A stretch of DNA of 64,000 nucleotides from Alkalibacillus flavidus (GTDB lineage: Bacteria > Bacillota > Bacilli > Bacillales > Alkalibacillaceae). This document shows, in pieces, positions 53,985-63,877 of the stretch; the stretch's first letter is position 1; every line of letters begins with the position of its first letter. Location of the stretch: the NCBI RefSeq assembly GCF_040545925.1, contig NZ_JBEPMX010000002.1, positions 186,001 to 250,000 of the forward strand, read 5' to 3'. The notes below the pieces were generated by a model. The model did not search any database. It was not told where the DNA came from and was given only the letters and a program-made list of their open reading frames with translations. The position numbers were made by a program, and so were the translations under genes.

Positions 53985-56900
53985 ATGAGTAATCAAGAAC
54001 CCAACAATAAATTTCTAGCGTTTTTTCAAACAGGTAAATTTCCAAAAGTCACGCGCGTATCACTCGATATCGCGTGGAACGTGCTTTTATTTTTCCTTAT
54101 CATCGGTATTGCTACCGCTTTTTTTGTAGGCGGTTTAGGTTTTGGCTACTTTGCTTCTCTCGTTGAAGATGTTGATGTAAGTGAAGCAAGTGAAATGCAA
54201 CAAATGATTAATAGTTATGCAGAAACGTCCGAAGTTTATTTTGCGAACGAACAATATTTAGGAGAAATTCGCGGTAATATTCACCGTGAAGAAATCACAA
54301 CAGACCAGGTGTCTGAGAACTTTATCGATGCTGTTATTTCAACAGAAGATGCTAACTTCTATGAACATGAGGGAATCGTACCGAAAGCGATTATGCGTGC
54401 CTTGTACCAACAGTTTGCAGGTACGCCAACACAGACGGGTGGTAGTACGCTTACTCAACAGCTCGTTAAAAACCAAATTCTATCAAATGAAGTCTCTTTT
54501 GAGCGTAAAGCAGAAGAAATCTTTATTTCACTACGTTTAGAAGAATTTATGGAAAAAGAAGATATACTTGAGGCCTATTTAAATGTCGTACCATTTGGTC
54601 GTGACTCATCTGGACGCAATATTGCGGGCATACAAGCCGCTGCACAAGGAATTTTTGATGTTGATGCTAGCGAATTAAACATAGCTCAATCTGCATATAT
54701 AGCTGGTTTACCACAAAACCCTTACACATATACGCCGTATGCTGTCGGCGGTTCTATTAAGCCTGAGGAGCAACTTGAACCAGGGTTAGATCGTATGGAA
54801 TCAGTGCTAGAACGCATGGAAGATGCAGGGACGATTACGGAGCAACAATATGAAGATGCGTTAAACTATGATATCGTAGCGAATCTTACGACGAAAAAAG
54901 AATCTATACGTGATGATTATCCGTACATTGCAGATGAAGTTCAAATGCGTGCGCGTGATATTATCGCTGAACAATTAGCTGAAGAACAAGGCGAGCTAGA
55001 AGAATACCGTAATGTTGACGCGACGCAACAACATTATCAAGATTTAGCTTTAAATGAATTGCGCCATAGCGGCCTCAAAATTCATACAACCATTAACAAG
55101 GACATTTATGATGAAATGCAGCGTGTTAAAAACGAATATCAATACTATGGTCCAACAATCTCAGCCCGTGTCGAAAACCCTGAGACAGGTGAGGTGACAA
55201 CACAAGAAATACCAGTTGAAGCTGGTGCCTTGATGATGGACAATAACACTGGTGCGATCATCAGCTTTGTCGGTGGCCGTGATTTTGATCGTCGTCAAGT
55301 GAACCATGCAACTTATAACAAACGTCCACCTGGTAGTACGATGAAACCTCTCTTTGGTTATTCTGTTGGCATGGAACTAGGCATTATTCAGCCAGGGTCA
55401 CCATTACTCGATGTTAGGTTCGAACATTACAGTTCAAGTGGCGTTTGGTCACCATCTAACTATATTACAGGGCAAGAGAAAGGACTTGTTGATGCGCGAT
55501 CTGCACTTGCTGACTCGGACAACATCCCAGCATCTCGTTTAATGATTGACATTATTCAACAAGACGGAAATCCTGTACGCTTTTTAGAAAAAATGGGGAT
55601 CGACGGTGGTTCAAACGTTCCAGCTAACGTATTAGGCGGATCACCCTATTTAACTGTTGAAGAAAATGTTAGTGCCTTTTCAACATTCGCCAATCAAGGT
55701 CAAAATATTGAACCTTATATGATTGAAACGATTGAAGACCGAGAAGGTAATGTCATATATGAGCACGAATCAACAACTGAAGACGTATTCTCACCACAAA
55801 CAGCGTATTTAACAATCGATATGATGCGTGATGTCATCAACGGTGGTACAGCGACGTATCTAAATAGTGCACTAAATAGCCCTGGTGTTGATTGGTCAGG
55901 CAAAACAGGTACATCCGGTGACTTTGAAGATGCCTGGTTTGTTGGAACGAACCCGAACGTTACGATGGGGACTTGGCTTGGTTATTATAACCATGATGAC
56001 GTTGTGAATCGATCACAATTAAATCTCAATAATTGCCCATCTTGTTCCTTAAGTTACAGTCAACGTAACTTAGAGTTTTGGTCACAACTCGTTAACGCAG
56101 CCGAACAAGTTGATCCAGAACTTGTAGCACCTGGGGAACGGTTCTCGAGCCCTGGCGGCATTGTATCTCGTAGTTTCTGTGGCTTAACAGGAGATGTCTC
56201 GAACGAGATGTGTTCTGAACTTGGGCTCGTTAAAACTGACTTGTTTAATATTGATCATGCACCATCGTCTAGTGATGCTGATATCTTCACAGAAAGTCGT
56301 TATGCTGAAATCGATGGCGACCGTTATCCAGCTGTCGATGCAACACCAGAAGAATTTACCGGTGAAGGATTCACTATGGAAAACGACTTTATTGATGAAC
56401 TCGGTTGGGGTACGACTTACCGTGCTGGTTCTGGCTGGTCTAACCCAGTCGATATGAACGACATCATAGATGGCGATAACATTCCAGATTTAATATCCGT
56501 TGAAGATGAACTGAGTGACGAAGGTACGCCTAACGCACCAGCAAACGTTACACTTAACGGTGACACGTTAAGTTGGTCAGGTGCTAGTGGTCAAGTCGTA
56601 GGTTATCGCATCTTACGCGCAGCTGATCAAGACAGTTCATTTACAACAGTCGGTAGTACGACAGAAACGGAATTTGCTTTACCATCAAATGATTCTGTTT
56701 ATGCTGTTATCGCCGTTAGCTTATACGGGCATGAATCTGAACCATCTGAATCAGTCGTTTACGGTACGATTGAGGAAGAGGAAGAAGACTCTGAAGGTAA
56801 TGATGGGTCGGAAAACGATTCCTCAGACAACTCTGATTCCAATGAAGATGGTGATGGTGATGGGTCAACGGGGGATGACTCTAACTCATCTGGTGATGGA

Positions 56901-57182
56901 TCAACAGATGATGGATCGTCTAACGACGATTCTGGCTCATCTGATGATGATTCTAATTCATCGGGCGACGGTTCTAACAACGATGGGTCTGGTTCTTCAG
57001 ATGACGGATCAAATTCGCCAGATGATGGGTCTAACTCATCTGGCGATGGAACTGATGGATCATCTGGAAGTGATTCTGGATCAACTGATGGTGGATCAAA
57101 CGATGATTCTAATTCGACGGATGACGGATCAAGCTCAACTGATGATGGAAGCTCTAACAACGATTCAAACTCAACCAATTAA
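53985..57182 (+). CDS. Class A penicillin-binding protein with FN3 domain and Ser/Asp/Gly tail
   Basis: The 1065-residue bifunctional peptidoglycan synthase has a TM helix at about 32-56. The GT51 glycosyltransferase shows the catalytic Glu121 in STEDANFYEHEG and GGSTLTQQLVKN (152-163). The transpeptidase has Ser451 in GSTMK, then SDN, and KTGTS at 640. A fibronectin type III domain lies at about 849-926. The last 135 residues are a repetitive Ser/Asp/Gly/Asn tail (units like SSDDGSNS). It is of the PBP1A family; the tail is extracellular, strongly acidic and not part of the usual fold. AGGAGG lies 7 nt before the ATG. The pbp symbol cannot be fixed. Confidence 0.93.
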   Translation: MSNQEPNNKFLAFFQTGKFPKVTRVSLDIAWNVLLFFLIIGIATAFFVGGLGFGYFASLVEDVDVSEASEMQQMINSYAETSEVYFANEQYLGEIRGNIHREEITTDQVSENFIDAVISTEDANFYEHEGIVPKAIMRALYQQFAGTPTQTGGSTLTQQLVKNQILSNEVSFERKAEEIFISLRLEEFMEKEDILEAYLNVVPFGRDSSGRNIAGIQAAAQGIFDVDASELNIAQSAYIAGLPQNPYTYTPYAVGGSIKPEEQLEPGLDRMESVLERMEDAGTITEQQYEDALNYDIVANLTTKKESIRDDYPYIADEVQMRARDIIAEQLAEEQGELEEYRNVDATQQHYQDLALNELRHSGLKIHTTINKDIYDEMQRVKNEYQYYGPTISARVENPETGEVTTQEIPVEAGALMMDNNTGAIISFVGGRDFDRRQVNHATYNKRPPGSTMKPLFGYSVGMELGIIQPGSPLLDVRFEHYSSSGVWSPSNYITGQEKGLVDARSALADSDNIPASRLMIDIIQQDGNPVRFLEKMGIDGGSNVPANVLGGSPYLTVEENVSAFSTFANQGQNIEPYMIETIEDREGNVIYEHESTTEDVFSPQTAYLTIDMMRDVINGGTATYLNSALNSPGVDWSGKTGTSGDFEDAWFVGTNPNVTMGTWLGYYNHDDVVNRSQLNLNNCPSCSLSYSQRNLEFWSQLVNAAEQVDPELVAPGERFSSPGGIVSRSFCGLTGDVSNEMCSELGLVKTDLFNIDHAPSSSDADIFTESRYAEIDGDRYPAVDATPEEFTGEGFTMENDFIDELGWGTTYRAGSGWSNPVDMNDIIDGDNIPDLISVEDELSDEGTPNAPANVTLNGDTLSWSGASGQVVGYRILRAADQDSSFTTVGSTTETEFALPSNDSVYAVIAVSLYGHESEPSESVVYGTIEEEEEDSEGNDGSENDSSDNSDSNEDGDGDGSTGDDSNSSGDGSTDDGSSNDDSGSSDDDSNSSGDGSNNDGSGSSDDGSNSPDDGSNSSGDGTDGSSGSDSGSTDGGSNDDSNSTDDGSSSTDDGSSNNDSNSTN
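56770..57180 (+). repeat. Degenerate short tandem repeats coding for the Ser/Asp/Gly tail
   Basis: The DNA repeats variants of TCTGATGATGGATCTAAC over about 400 bp, coding for SDDGSN-type units. Such arrays change length by slippage. Confidence 0.75.
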
Positions 57183-57200
57183 TTAATATTTTATTTCCTT

Positions 57201-57224
57201 AATGCCACTGTTTTCAGTGGCATT
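57201..57224 (+). terminator. Terminator of the PBP gene
   Basis: AATGCCACTG/CAGTGGCATT (10 bp) with loop TTTT is followed by a T run. Confidence 0.85.
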
Positions 57225-57290
57225 TTTTCTATAGGAATTACGTCACAACATGTTATAATAAAGTTACAATTCGATTTAGGTGGTGTCGCT

Positions 57291-57929
57291 TTGAAACATC
57301 CAAAAACATATTATCAACAAACGATCCAGCAAAATGATCAAACGATTATTGTTGAAGGACCGTTATCATCGACTTTTTTAGCTGATTATTATTTCGATGA
57401 TCACTTAACGGCTTTTCGCCCACCTCACAAGCAATTTGAAGCCGTTAAATCGATTGCGGACTTTGAAGAAGGCCGTGTCATTATTGCAAGAGACGAAGAC
57501 AAAATTGTTGGCTATGCAACGTTTCTTCACCCTGATCCATTAGAACGTTGGTCCGCTATTAAGATGGATGATTTACTCGAACTAGGAGCTATCGAAGTAT
57601 CTCATGATTACCGTGGGTTAGGTATCGGCTCAACTATCTTAGAAGTTTCAATGCTAGACTCACAAATGGAGAACTACATTGTCATTACAACTGAATATTA
57701 TTGGCATTGGGATATGGATTCGACTAGACTAAATATTTGGCAGTACCGAAAGATCATGGAACGCATGATGGGACATGGAGGCTTATCACCTATGTCGACA
57801 GACGACCCAGAAATTATGTCTCACCCAGCCAACTGTTTACTCGTAAGAATTGGCGCCAATGTTCCAAACGAATCGATTGAAACATTTGATTCGTTACGAT
57901 TTATGGGGAATCAAGATCCCTGGATCTAA
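57291..57929 (+). CDS. acuA: AcuA: acetyltransferase acting on acetyl-CoA synthetase
   Basis: The 212-residue GNAT-family acetyltransferase inactivates AcsA by acetylating its active-site Lys. The acetyl-CoA loop is visible in VSHDYRGLGIGSTILE. The start is a TTG (57291) with AGGTGG upstream; an extended -10 TGTTATAAT lies about 30 nt before. It is the first gene of acuABC. In B. subtilis acsA is divergent from acuA; here that place is taken by the PBP gene. Confidence 0.93.
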   Translation: MKHPKTYYQQTIQQNDQTIIVEGPLSSTFLADYYFDDHLTAFRPPHKQFEAVKSIADFEEGRVIIARDEDKIVGYATFLHPDPLERWSAIKMDDLLELGAIEVSHDYRGLGIGSTILEVSMLDSQMENYIVITTEYYWHWDMDSTRLNIWQYRKIMERMMGHGGLSPMSTDDPEIMSHPANCLLVRIGANVPNESIETFDSLRFMGNQDPWI

Positions 57930-57944
57930 TAGAGAGGTGATACG

Positions 57945-58592
57945 ATGTTAGTAGAAGAAATGATGTCAAAACCGATTGTCACACTAAGCCCAAACGATTT
58001 AATTGAAGAAGCGCTAGTATTATTAAACGAACATAAAATCCGTCACATCCCTGTCATCGATGATGATCAACAAGTTGTTGGTATTTTATCAGATCGTGAC
58101 ATAAGAGACGCAACGCCATCTATTTTAGAAAATGACCAAAACAAAGATATATTAAAACATGATGTTTCATCTATTATGACGTCCCCTGTTATCACCGTCC
58201 ATCCCTTAGATTTTATTGAAGATATCGCATCCATATTTTATGATCATGAAATTGCATGTGTCCCTGTAACAAAAGGAAATCAAATCGTTGGTATCGTAAC
58301 TGAAAAGGATTTATTATATCGACTCATACAATTGACAGGCATACATGAACAAAGTTCACAAATTGAAGTTAAAGTCCCTAATAAAGTCGGTGTATTACCG
58401 GACGTCACCAAAATTGTTAGCGATCGTAACACGAACATTTCATCAGTGTATGTGTATCCTTACCAAGATAGTTATACTGAGAAAATTATTGTGTTACGTA
58501 TTCAAACGATGAATCCTATGCCACTCATTGATCAATTAAAACAACATGGCTATGAAGTGATTTGGCCTAATATACCGGGGCTATCAAAATGA
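57945..58592 (+). CDS. acuB: AcuB: CBS-ACT domain protein
   Basis: The 215-residue protein has two CBS domains (1-130; IPVIDDDQQVVGILSDRDI and CVPVTKGNQIVGIVTEKDL) and a C-terminal ACT domain (about 140-210, VKVPNKVGVLPDVTKIV). It is part of the acetoin-utilisation/AcsA-regulation operon; CBS-ACT architecture predicts sensing of adenylates or amino acids. It follows acuA by 15 bp, and its end overlaps acuC by 4 bp. Confidence 0.92.
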   Translation: MLVEEMMSKPIVTLSPNDLIEEALVLLNEHKIRHIPVIDDDQQVVGILSDRDIRDATPSILENDQNKDILKHDVSSIMTSPVITVHPLDFIEDIASIFYDHEIACVPVTKGNQIVGIVTEKDLLYRLIQLTGIHEQSSQIEVKVPNKVGVLPDVTKIVSDRNTNISSVYVYPYQDSYTEKIIVLRIQTMNPMPLIDQLKQHGYEVIWPNIPGLSK

Positions 58593-59761
58593 CAGCAAAA
58601 CGCACTGGCTTCATTTACTCAGATACATTTCAAAACTATAATTTTGGTGACGGTCACCCATTTGACCAACAACGCGTTAAACTTACCTACGACTTATTAC
58701 AAGAAATGCAAGCGATACAACCAGAACAAATCATTACACCCCGTATTGCAAATGATCATGAAATCGCTTTAGTCCATGATCCGAAATATATCGATGCTGT
58801 AAAACGTGCCAGTCAAGGTCAACTTAAAGAAGAAGAAACATTTGAGTATGGCATAGGAACTGAAGATACGCCTATTTTTGCTGACATGCACCATGCAGCA
58901 AGTCAATTGGTAGGTGGCACGCTAACAGCAGTCGATTACGTCTTGAACGATCAATATGACACGGTCGTTAATCTTGGGGGCGGGTTGCATCACGGTTTTA
59001 GAAGAAAAGCTTCAGGATTTTGCATCTATAATGATGCAGCAATAGCCATTCAATACATCCGTGAACATTATGACTATAAAGTGTTGTATGTCGACACAGA
59101 TGCACACCATGGTGATGGAGTCCAATGGATGTTTTATGACGATCCTAACGTGTGTACATTATCGATTCATGAAACAGGTCGTTATTTATTTCCTGGTACA
59201 GGTAATATAAACGAACGCGGACATAATGATGGGTATGGAACGTCTTTCAATGTTCCAATCGACGCCTTTACTGAGGATGAATCTTTTTTAGACGTGTATC
59301 ATCAAACATTAACCCACGTCGCAAATTACTTCCAACCAGACATTATTGTGACGCAAAATGGGGCTGATGCCCATGTGCTTGACCCATTATCACATCTTGC
59401 TTGTACGATGAAAATCTATGAGGAAATCCCAAAACTAGCACAATCCATTGCGAACACGCATTGCAACGGAAAATGGATTGCGTTAGGTGGTGGCGGCTAT
59501 GATATATGGCGGGTTGTACCTCGTGCTTGGTCACAATTATGGAGTGTGGCCAATACAGGACAAGCTTTCTCAGGAGCATTACCTAAAGAGTGGATCGACC
59601 GCTGGCGACAAGACAGTCCAGTCACGTTGCCTGAAACGTGGCATGATCCAGACGGATTATACAAACCCATTCCACGTAAAGATGAAATAACTGAAAAAAA
59701 TGAAATACTTGTTCAAAAGTTACTTCAGACCGTAACAAATAATTCAAATTATATGATGTAA
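58589..59761 (+). CDS. acuC: AcuC: protein deacetylase (class I HDAC-like)
   Basis: The 390-residue zinc hydrolase of the arginase/deacetylase fold removes acetyl from AcsA and reverses AcuA. Zinc and catalytic residues are in VDTDAHHGDGVQWMF, GGGLHHGFR and GGGGYDIWRVVPRAW. The ATG overlaps the acuB stop (ATGA-type). Length is normal. It is the last gene of the operon before a strong terminator. Confidence 0.95.
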   Translation: MTAKRTGFIYSDTFQNYNFGDGHPFDQQRVKLTYDLLQEMQAIQPEQIITPRIANDHEIALVHDPKYIDAVKRASQGQLKEEETFEYGIGTEDTPIFADMHHAASQLVGGTLTAVDYVLNDQYDTVVNLGGGLHHGFRRKASGFCIYNDAAIAIQYIREHYDYKVLYVDTDAHHGDGVQWMFYDDPNVCTLSIHETGRYLFPGTGNINERGHNDGYGTSFNVPIDAFTEDESFLDVYHQTLTHVANYFQPDIIVTQNGADAHVLDPLSHLACTMKIYEEIPKLAQSIANTHCNGKWIALGGGGYDIWRVVPRAWSQLWSVANTGQAFSGALPKEWIDRWRQDSPVTLPETWHDPDGLYKPIPRKDEITEKNEILVQKLLQTVTNNSNYMM

Positions 59762-59766
59762 TGAAA

Positions 59767-59806
59767 AAAGCCTGATAAATGACAGACAAGTCATTCATCA
59801 GGCTTT
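59767..59806. terminator. Convergent terminator between acuC and motS
   Basis: AAAGCCTGATaAATGAC pairs with GTCATTcATCAGGCTTT, a 17-bp stem with one mismatch and a 6-nt loop, with A/T runs on both sides. Confidence 0.85.
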
Positions 59807-59812
59807 CAATCG

Positions 59813-60592
59813 TTAAGATGAGCTTTGATCTAATTCGAGTATAATGATTTCAACACGACGGTTTCGTTGAAGATTTTCTTCTGAATCATTGTCTGATACT
59901 GGTCTATATTCAGCATATCCTGTTGCTTCAAAACGCGTTGGGTCTAGATCCTGACTATTAATAAAATATCGAATCACACTACTGGCACGAGCTGTGGAAA
60001 GCTCCCAGTTAGACGGATAACGATACGTATTAATTGGTCGATCATCCGTGTGTCCCTCTACTTCAACATTGTTCGGCATGTTGCTTAGTAACAACGCCAA
60101 CTGGTCGAGAAACGGCTGAAAATCTTCAATCAATTCAGCTTGTCCCGTTTCGAATAAGACACGTTCCTGTAACACTAAGACAACACCTTGGTCTGTTTGA
60201 TTGGCTGTAATCATATCGTTCAATTCGTTTTCATCTAAGTATGCTTGAATTTCTTCATATAATTCTTGTAAATTCTCCTGGTCTTCTTCAGCTGTTATCG
60301 CTTGTTCCGTTTGATTTTCTGTTGCAGATTCGTCCTCAGAGTCATTCTCCCCATCTGTCTCGCTTTTCTCTTCAAAATCAGTCGGGTTGTCTGCTTCTAC
60401 TTGAGAAGGGAGAAAATCAAAAATGACATTTTGTCGATAAGATTCCGCAACAGCGTTAAACTTGGTCGCATCAATTTGAGACATTGAGAACAATAAGATA
60501 AAGAATACCAATATGAGTGTCATCATATCTGAATATGTAACCATCCAAAGCGGGGCGCTACTTTTCGGTTGCTTTTTCTTTTTCGGCTTCAT
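59813..60592 (-). CDS. motS: MotS (MotB-like) flagellar stator protein
   Basis: The 259-residue protein has one TM helix with the essential ion-binding Asp (YSDMMTLILVFFILLF, Asp22), an acidic linker, and a C-terminal OmpA-like peptidoglycan-binding domain (VEVEGHTDDRPINT, NWELSTARASSVIRYF). Its place directly after motP beside ccpA matches motPS of B. subtilis, which is sodium-driven. The linker at about 75-130 is very acidic (SETDGENDSEDESATEN). The start is ATG 60592 (AGGAG 8 nt upstream), 1 bp after motP. Confidence 0.93.
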   Translation of the reverse strand: MKPKKKKQPKSSAPLWMVTYSDMMTLILVFFILLFSMSQIDATKFNAVAESYRQNVIFDFLPSQVEADNPTDFEEKSETDGENDSEDESATENQTEQAITAEEDQENLQELYEEIQAYLDENELNDMITANQTDQGVVLVLQERVLFETGQAELIEDFQPFLDQLALLLSNMPNNVEVEGHTDDRPINTYRYPSNWELSTARASSVIRYFINSQDLDPTRFEATGYAEYRPVSDNDSEENLQRNRRVEIIILELDQSSS

Positions 60593-60593
60593 A

Positions 60594-61400
60594 TTACAAC
60601 TCCTCTTCTTGGTCTTCCTCCTCATTCTTATCATTCAGATCTTCAGCTGGTAAAAATGCACTCAATTTCTCTTCTAAAATTTTCGGATTCTGACCTGATT
60701 GTACGCCGATAACTCCCTCTACAACAACTTGTTTCATGAAAATTTCTTCTTCCGTACGTGAAACAAGTTTACCTGCAATCGGTATAAAGACAAGATTTGC
60801 AAGGACCATACCATAAAAGGTTGTTAACAAGGCTACAGCCATACTCGGTCCAAGTGTTCCTGGATTATCTAATTTATTTAACATAAGGATTAAACCAATT
60901 AATGTACCAATCATTCCCCAAGCCGGCGCATATTCACCAGCTTTTTCAACGATTGAACGTCCTTTTCCATGTCGTTCTTCAGTTGCAGCAATTTCAGCAT
61001 TCATAATATCGTTAATAACTTCTGGTTCGATACCGTCAATTGCTAAATAAATGCCTTTTTTAATAAATTCATCATCTAATTCTTCAACTTCGCTCTCTAA
61101 TGCTAGTAACCCTTCACGTCGCGCCTTTTCCGACAATGATATGAATAACTGTATAAGATCTCTTAAATTATAATCATCATCACGAAACGATTCGCGAAAC
61201 ACTCTAATACTTAGCTTCATTTCGTCTAGGTTAAAGTTAATAAATAATGCACCTAATAAACCACCAATCACGACGATCATGGAACTTACTTGGATAAATG
61301 ATGTGACCCCGCCGAACCCATCATTAAAATAAATACCAAGCAAAATCATCGTAGCACCGAGTCCAATTCCGACCGGTGTCAGTATATCGCTTTTTTTCAT
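60594..61400 (-). CDS. motP: MotP (MotA-like) flagellar stator protein
   Basis: The 268-residue protein has four TM helices and a large cytoplasmic loop between helices 2 and 3. Typical sequence includes APAWGMIGTLIGLILML (helix 3) and VALLTTFYGMVLANLVFIPIAGKL (helix 4, shown without the full run). The C-terminal tail is acidic. It forms the stator with MotS. Downstream of ccpA as in B. subtilis. Confidence 0.93.
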   Translation of the reverse strand: MKKSDILTPVGIGLGATMILLGIYFNDGFGGVTSFIQVSSMIVVIGGLLGALFINFNLDEMKLSIRVFRESFRDDDYNLRDLIQLFISLSEKARREGLLALESEVEELDDEFIKKGIYLAIDGIEPEVINDIMNAEIAATEERHGKGRSIVEKAGEYAPAWGMIGTLIGLILMLNKLDNPGTLGPSMAVALLTTFYGMVLANLVFIPIAGKLVSRTEEEIFMKQVVVEGVIGVQSGQNPKILEEKLSAFLPAEDLNDKNEEEDQEEEL

Positions 61401-61451
61401 ATTCCTCTCACCCTATTTCTATAGACCTATCTACGTATTTTATCGACAACA

Positions 61452-62453
61452 TTATGCATTTGTTGAGTCTCTTTCAACAATTCGATGAGGTAAGACGACT
61501 TGTTCTTGCTCAATTTCCTCTCCACGTAGCAATTTCGTTAATAATCGCATCGATACAGCACCAATGTCATACATAGGCTGTAAAACACTCGTTAATGTTG
61601 GTCTAACCATGTTGGCTAAGCGTGTATTGTCGAAACCAATTACGCTCAACTCATTTGGGACACTCACACCATGATCTTGAGCCCCGTGGATAACACCTAA
61701 CGCCATTTCATCAGATGACGTGATAATCGCTTTAGGAGGGTGTTGTTGTTTTAAGAAATAATTCGCTGCATCTAGGCCTGATTGATAACTATCATCGCCT
61801 GGATAAATATAGTCTTCATTGAATGCTAAGCCACTCGCTTTGATAGCATCAACATAGCCTTGTCGTTTCATGTCGTTGATTTTTGCATTTAACGGTGATG
61901 TGACAAATCCTACCGCTTCTTGATCCATCTGTTCACTTAAATAAGTCACAGCATCTTTCATCGCTTCGTAATAATCGATATTCACTGATGGTAGTTGCTC
62001 GGTGTCATCAACTGTAGCAGCTAAAATGACGGGCACATTGGCCTGGTTAAACGCTTCAATATGGTCACTCGTTACAGATGACCCCATAAAAATGACACCA
62101 TCAACTTGTTTTTCTAACATATTATCGAGGAGGTCGAGTTCTTTCGTCTTTTGTTGGTCGGAACTGCTTAAAATAATATGATATTTGTACATTGAGGCGA
62201 TATCTTCTATCCCTCGTGCTAACTCAGCAAAAAATAAATTTGAAATGTCTGGAATAATGACACCGACTGATGTTGTTTTTCGGCTGGCTAATCCCCTTGC
62301 AACCGCATTTGGTCTAAACCCTAATTCGTCAATAGCTGTCAATACTTTTTGACGTGTGGCTGGTTTTACATTTGTGTTCCCGTTAATGACACGTGATACT
62401 GTCGCCATGGAAACGTTGGCTTCTTTAGCTACATCATAAATAGTTACACCCAT
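61452..62453 (-). CDS. ccpA: Catabolite control protein A
   Basis: The 333-residue LacI-family regulator has the DNA-binding domain TIYDVAKEANVSMATVSRVI, hinge RPNAVARGLASRKT and the ligand-binding core (GVIIPDISNLFFAELARG). It acts with HPr-Ser46-P on cre sites to repress or activate carbon metabolism genes, including several found in this window. I use the ATG at 62453 (AAGGAG 9 nt) rather than the TTG at 62459. Position between aroA and motPS is conserved. Confidence 0.96.
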   Translation of the reverse strand: MGVTIYDVAKEANVSMATVSRVINGNTNVKPATRQKVLTAIDELGFRPNAVARGLASRKTTSVGVIIPDISNLFFAELARGIEDIASMYKYHIILSSSDQQKTKELDLLDNMLEKQVDGVIFMGSSVTSDHIEAFNQANVPVILAATVDDTEQLPSVNIDYYEAMKDAVTYLSEQMDQEAVGFVTSPLNAKINDMKRQGYVDAIKASGLAFNEDYIYPGDDSYQSGLDAANYFLKQQHPPKAIITSSDEMALGVIHGAQDHGVSVPNELSVIGFDNTRLANMVRPTLTSVLQPMYDIGAVSMRLLTKLLRGEEIEQEQVVLPHRIVERDSTNA

Positions 62454-62610
62454 TGTCAACGACTCCTTACTAAACTATTCTCTTCTGTCTTATGACTAAA
62501 CAACTATATAAAGTTAAGAAATTAAATCTTTATAAAAATGCCATCAATAATAATTTTAAGCATAAGACAAAAAACACTTTATCGCAACAACATACGAAAG
62601 ATTTTGCAAT

Positions 62611-63687
62611 TTAGTCATGTGCCAAAACATTTGGTTGTTTCAGCTGTTGTATAAACGATTCAAAGGTCGGGATATCCATCTGTTGTTGAGAATCTGATAG
62701 GGCTACTGCTGGATCTGGGTGAACTTCTGCCATCACGCCGTCAGCTCCAATGGCTAATGATGCTTTGGCTGCAGGAAGTAATAAATCTCGTCTTCCTGTA
62801 GAATGAGTGACATCGACCATGACTGGTAAGTGGGTTTCTCGCTTCAACACGGGTACGGCCGTGATATCTAACGTATTGCGCGTTGCTGTCTCGTAAGTAC
62901 GAATACCACGTTCACATAAAATAATATTGGCATTTCCTTGTGAGACAATATATTCTGCTGCATTTAAAAACTCATTAATGGTCGCTGCCATCCCCCGTTT
63001 TAAAATAATCGGGACATCGACCTTTCCGGCTTCTTTTAATAAGTCGAAATTTTGCATATTTCGAGCCCCGATTTGGATCATGTCCAAATAATGCTCTCCC
63101 AATGCAATATCTTGTGGGTGAGTAATCTCACTGACGACCTTTAATCCGTGTTTATCACCAACATCGCGCAAGATTTTCAAGCCTTCTTCACCTAATCCTT
63201 GAAAATCATACGGTGAGGTACGTGGCTTAAAAGCGCCACCCCTTAATAAGTTAACCCCTTGATTTTTAACAGATTGAGCAACTTGATCGACTTGTTCATA
63301 TGATTCCACGGAACACGGGCCCATCACAAACTGGGTTTCACTATTACCAACATGTACATCGCCGATGGAAACAATCGTGTCATTCGGCTTTTTCTCTCGC
63401 GACACGAGTAATGTTTTATGGTAATCTTCTTCTTGTAATTCTTTTGCAGCCTTAAATATTTGTTTAAATATGTGCTCGATTGTAGCGTATTCAAAAGGCC
63501 CTTCATGTTGATCAATGATATGATTTAACATGTCACGCTCGCGTTCTGGATCATACGCTTTCATTCCTTGCGCCTTTTTAATATCACCAAGTTCCTTAAC
63601 TAGGCGACCTCTTTCATTAATTAATTCTAATAATTTTATATTAACGTCATCGAGTTCATCACGTAAATTATCTAGTTGATTATTCAT
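62611..63687 (-). CDS. aroA: Bifunctional chorismate mutase / DAHP synthase
   Basis: The 358-residue AroA(G) has an N-terminal chorismate mutase (AroQ type, 1-90; LRDELDDVNIKLLELINERG) and a C-terminal DAHP synthase (FVMGPCSVESYEQV, GGAFKPRTSPYDFQG, ILKRGMAATINEF, LCERGIRTYETATRNTLD). It begins the shikimate pathway, with feedback by prephenate or chorismate through the mutase domain. ATG 63687 has GGAGG 9 nt upstream; the ATG at 63696 touches the ribosome binding site. Same size and place as in B. subtilis. Confidence 0.96.
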   Translation of the reverse strand: MNNQLDNLRDELDDVNIKLLELINERGRLVKELGDIKKAQGMKAYDPERERDMLNHIIDQHEGPFEYATIEHIFKQIFKAAKELQEEDYHKTLLVSREKKPNDTIVSIGDVHVGNSETQFVMGPCSVESYEQVDQVAQSVKNQGVNLLRGGAFKPRTSPYDFQGLGEEGLKILRDVGDKHGLKVVSEITHPQDIALGEHYLDMIQIGARNMQNFDLLKEAGKVDVPIILKRGMAATINEFLNAAEYIVSQGNANIILCERGIRTYETATRNTLDITAVPVLKRETHLPVMVDVTHSTGRRDLLLPAAKASLAIGADGVMAEVHPDPAVALSDSQQQMDIPTFESFIQQLKQPNVLAHD

Positions 63688-63877
63688 TTGACCCATCCTC
63701 CAGCATTAGTTTATATCATCCCGTTTTTATGGTACATTATCCTTAATAATGATTGATATAATATTCTCCAATATATAGTCACATTATATCGAACCATGGC
63801 TTTCTTGTCATTATTAGTCGATTGTCATTTCGAGAAAATTCAAAAACGTATTTGAACATAAAAATGAGGTGACTGAA

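Noticed and set aside
56674..57186. Open frames of 139-170 codons in other frames over the PBP tail (both strands)
   Set aside because: They arise from the repetitive Ser/Asp/Gly codons; composition is a shadow of the repeat and no start signals are present.
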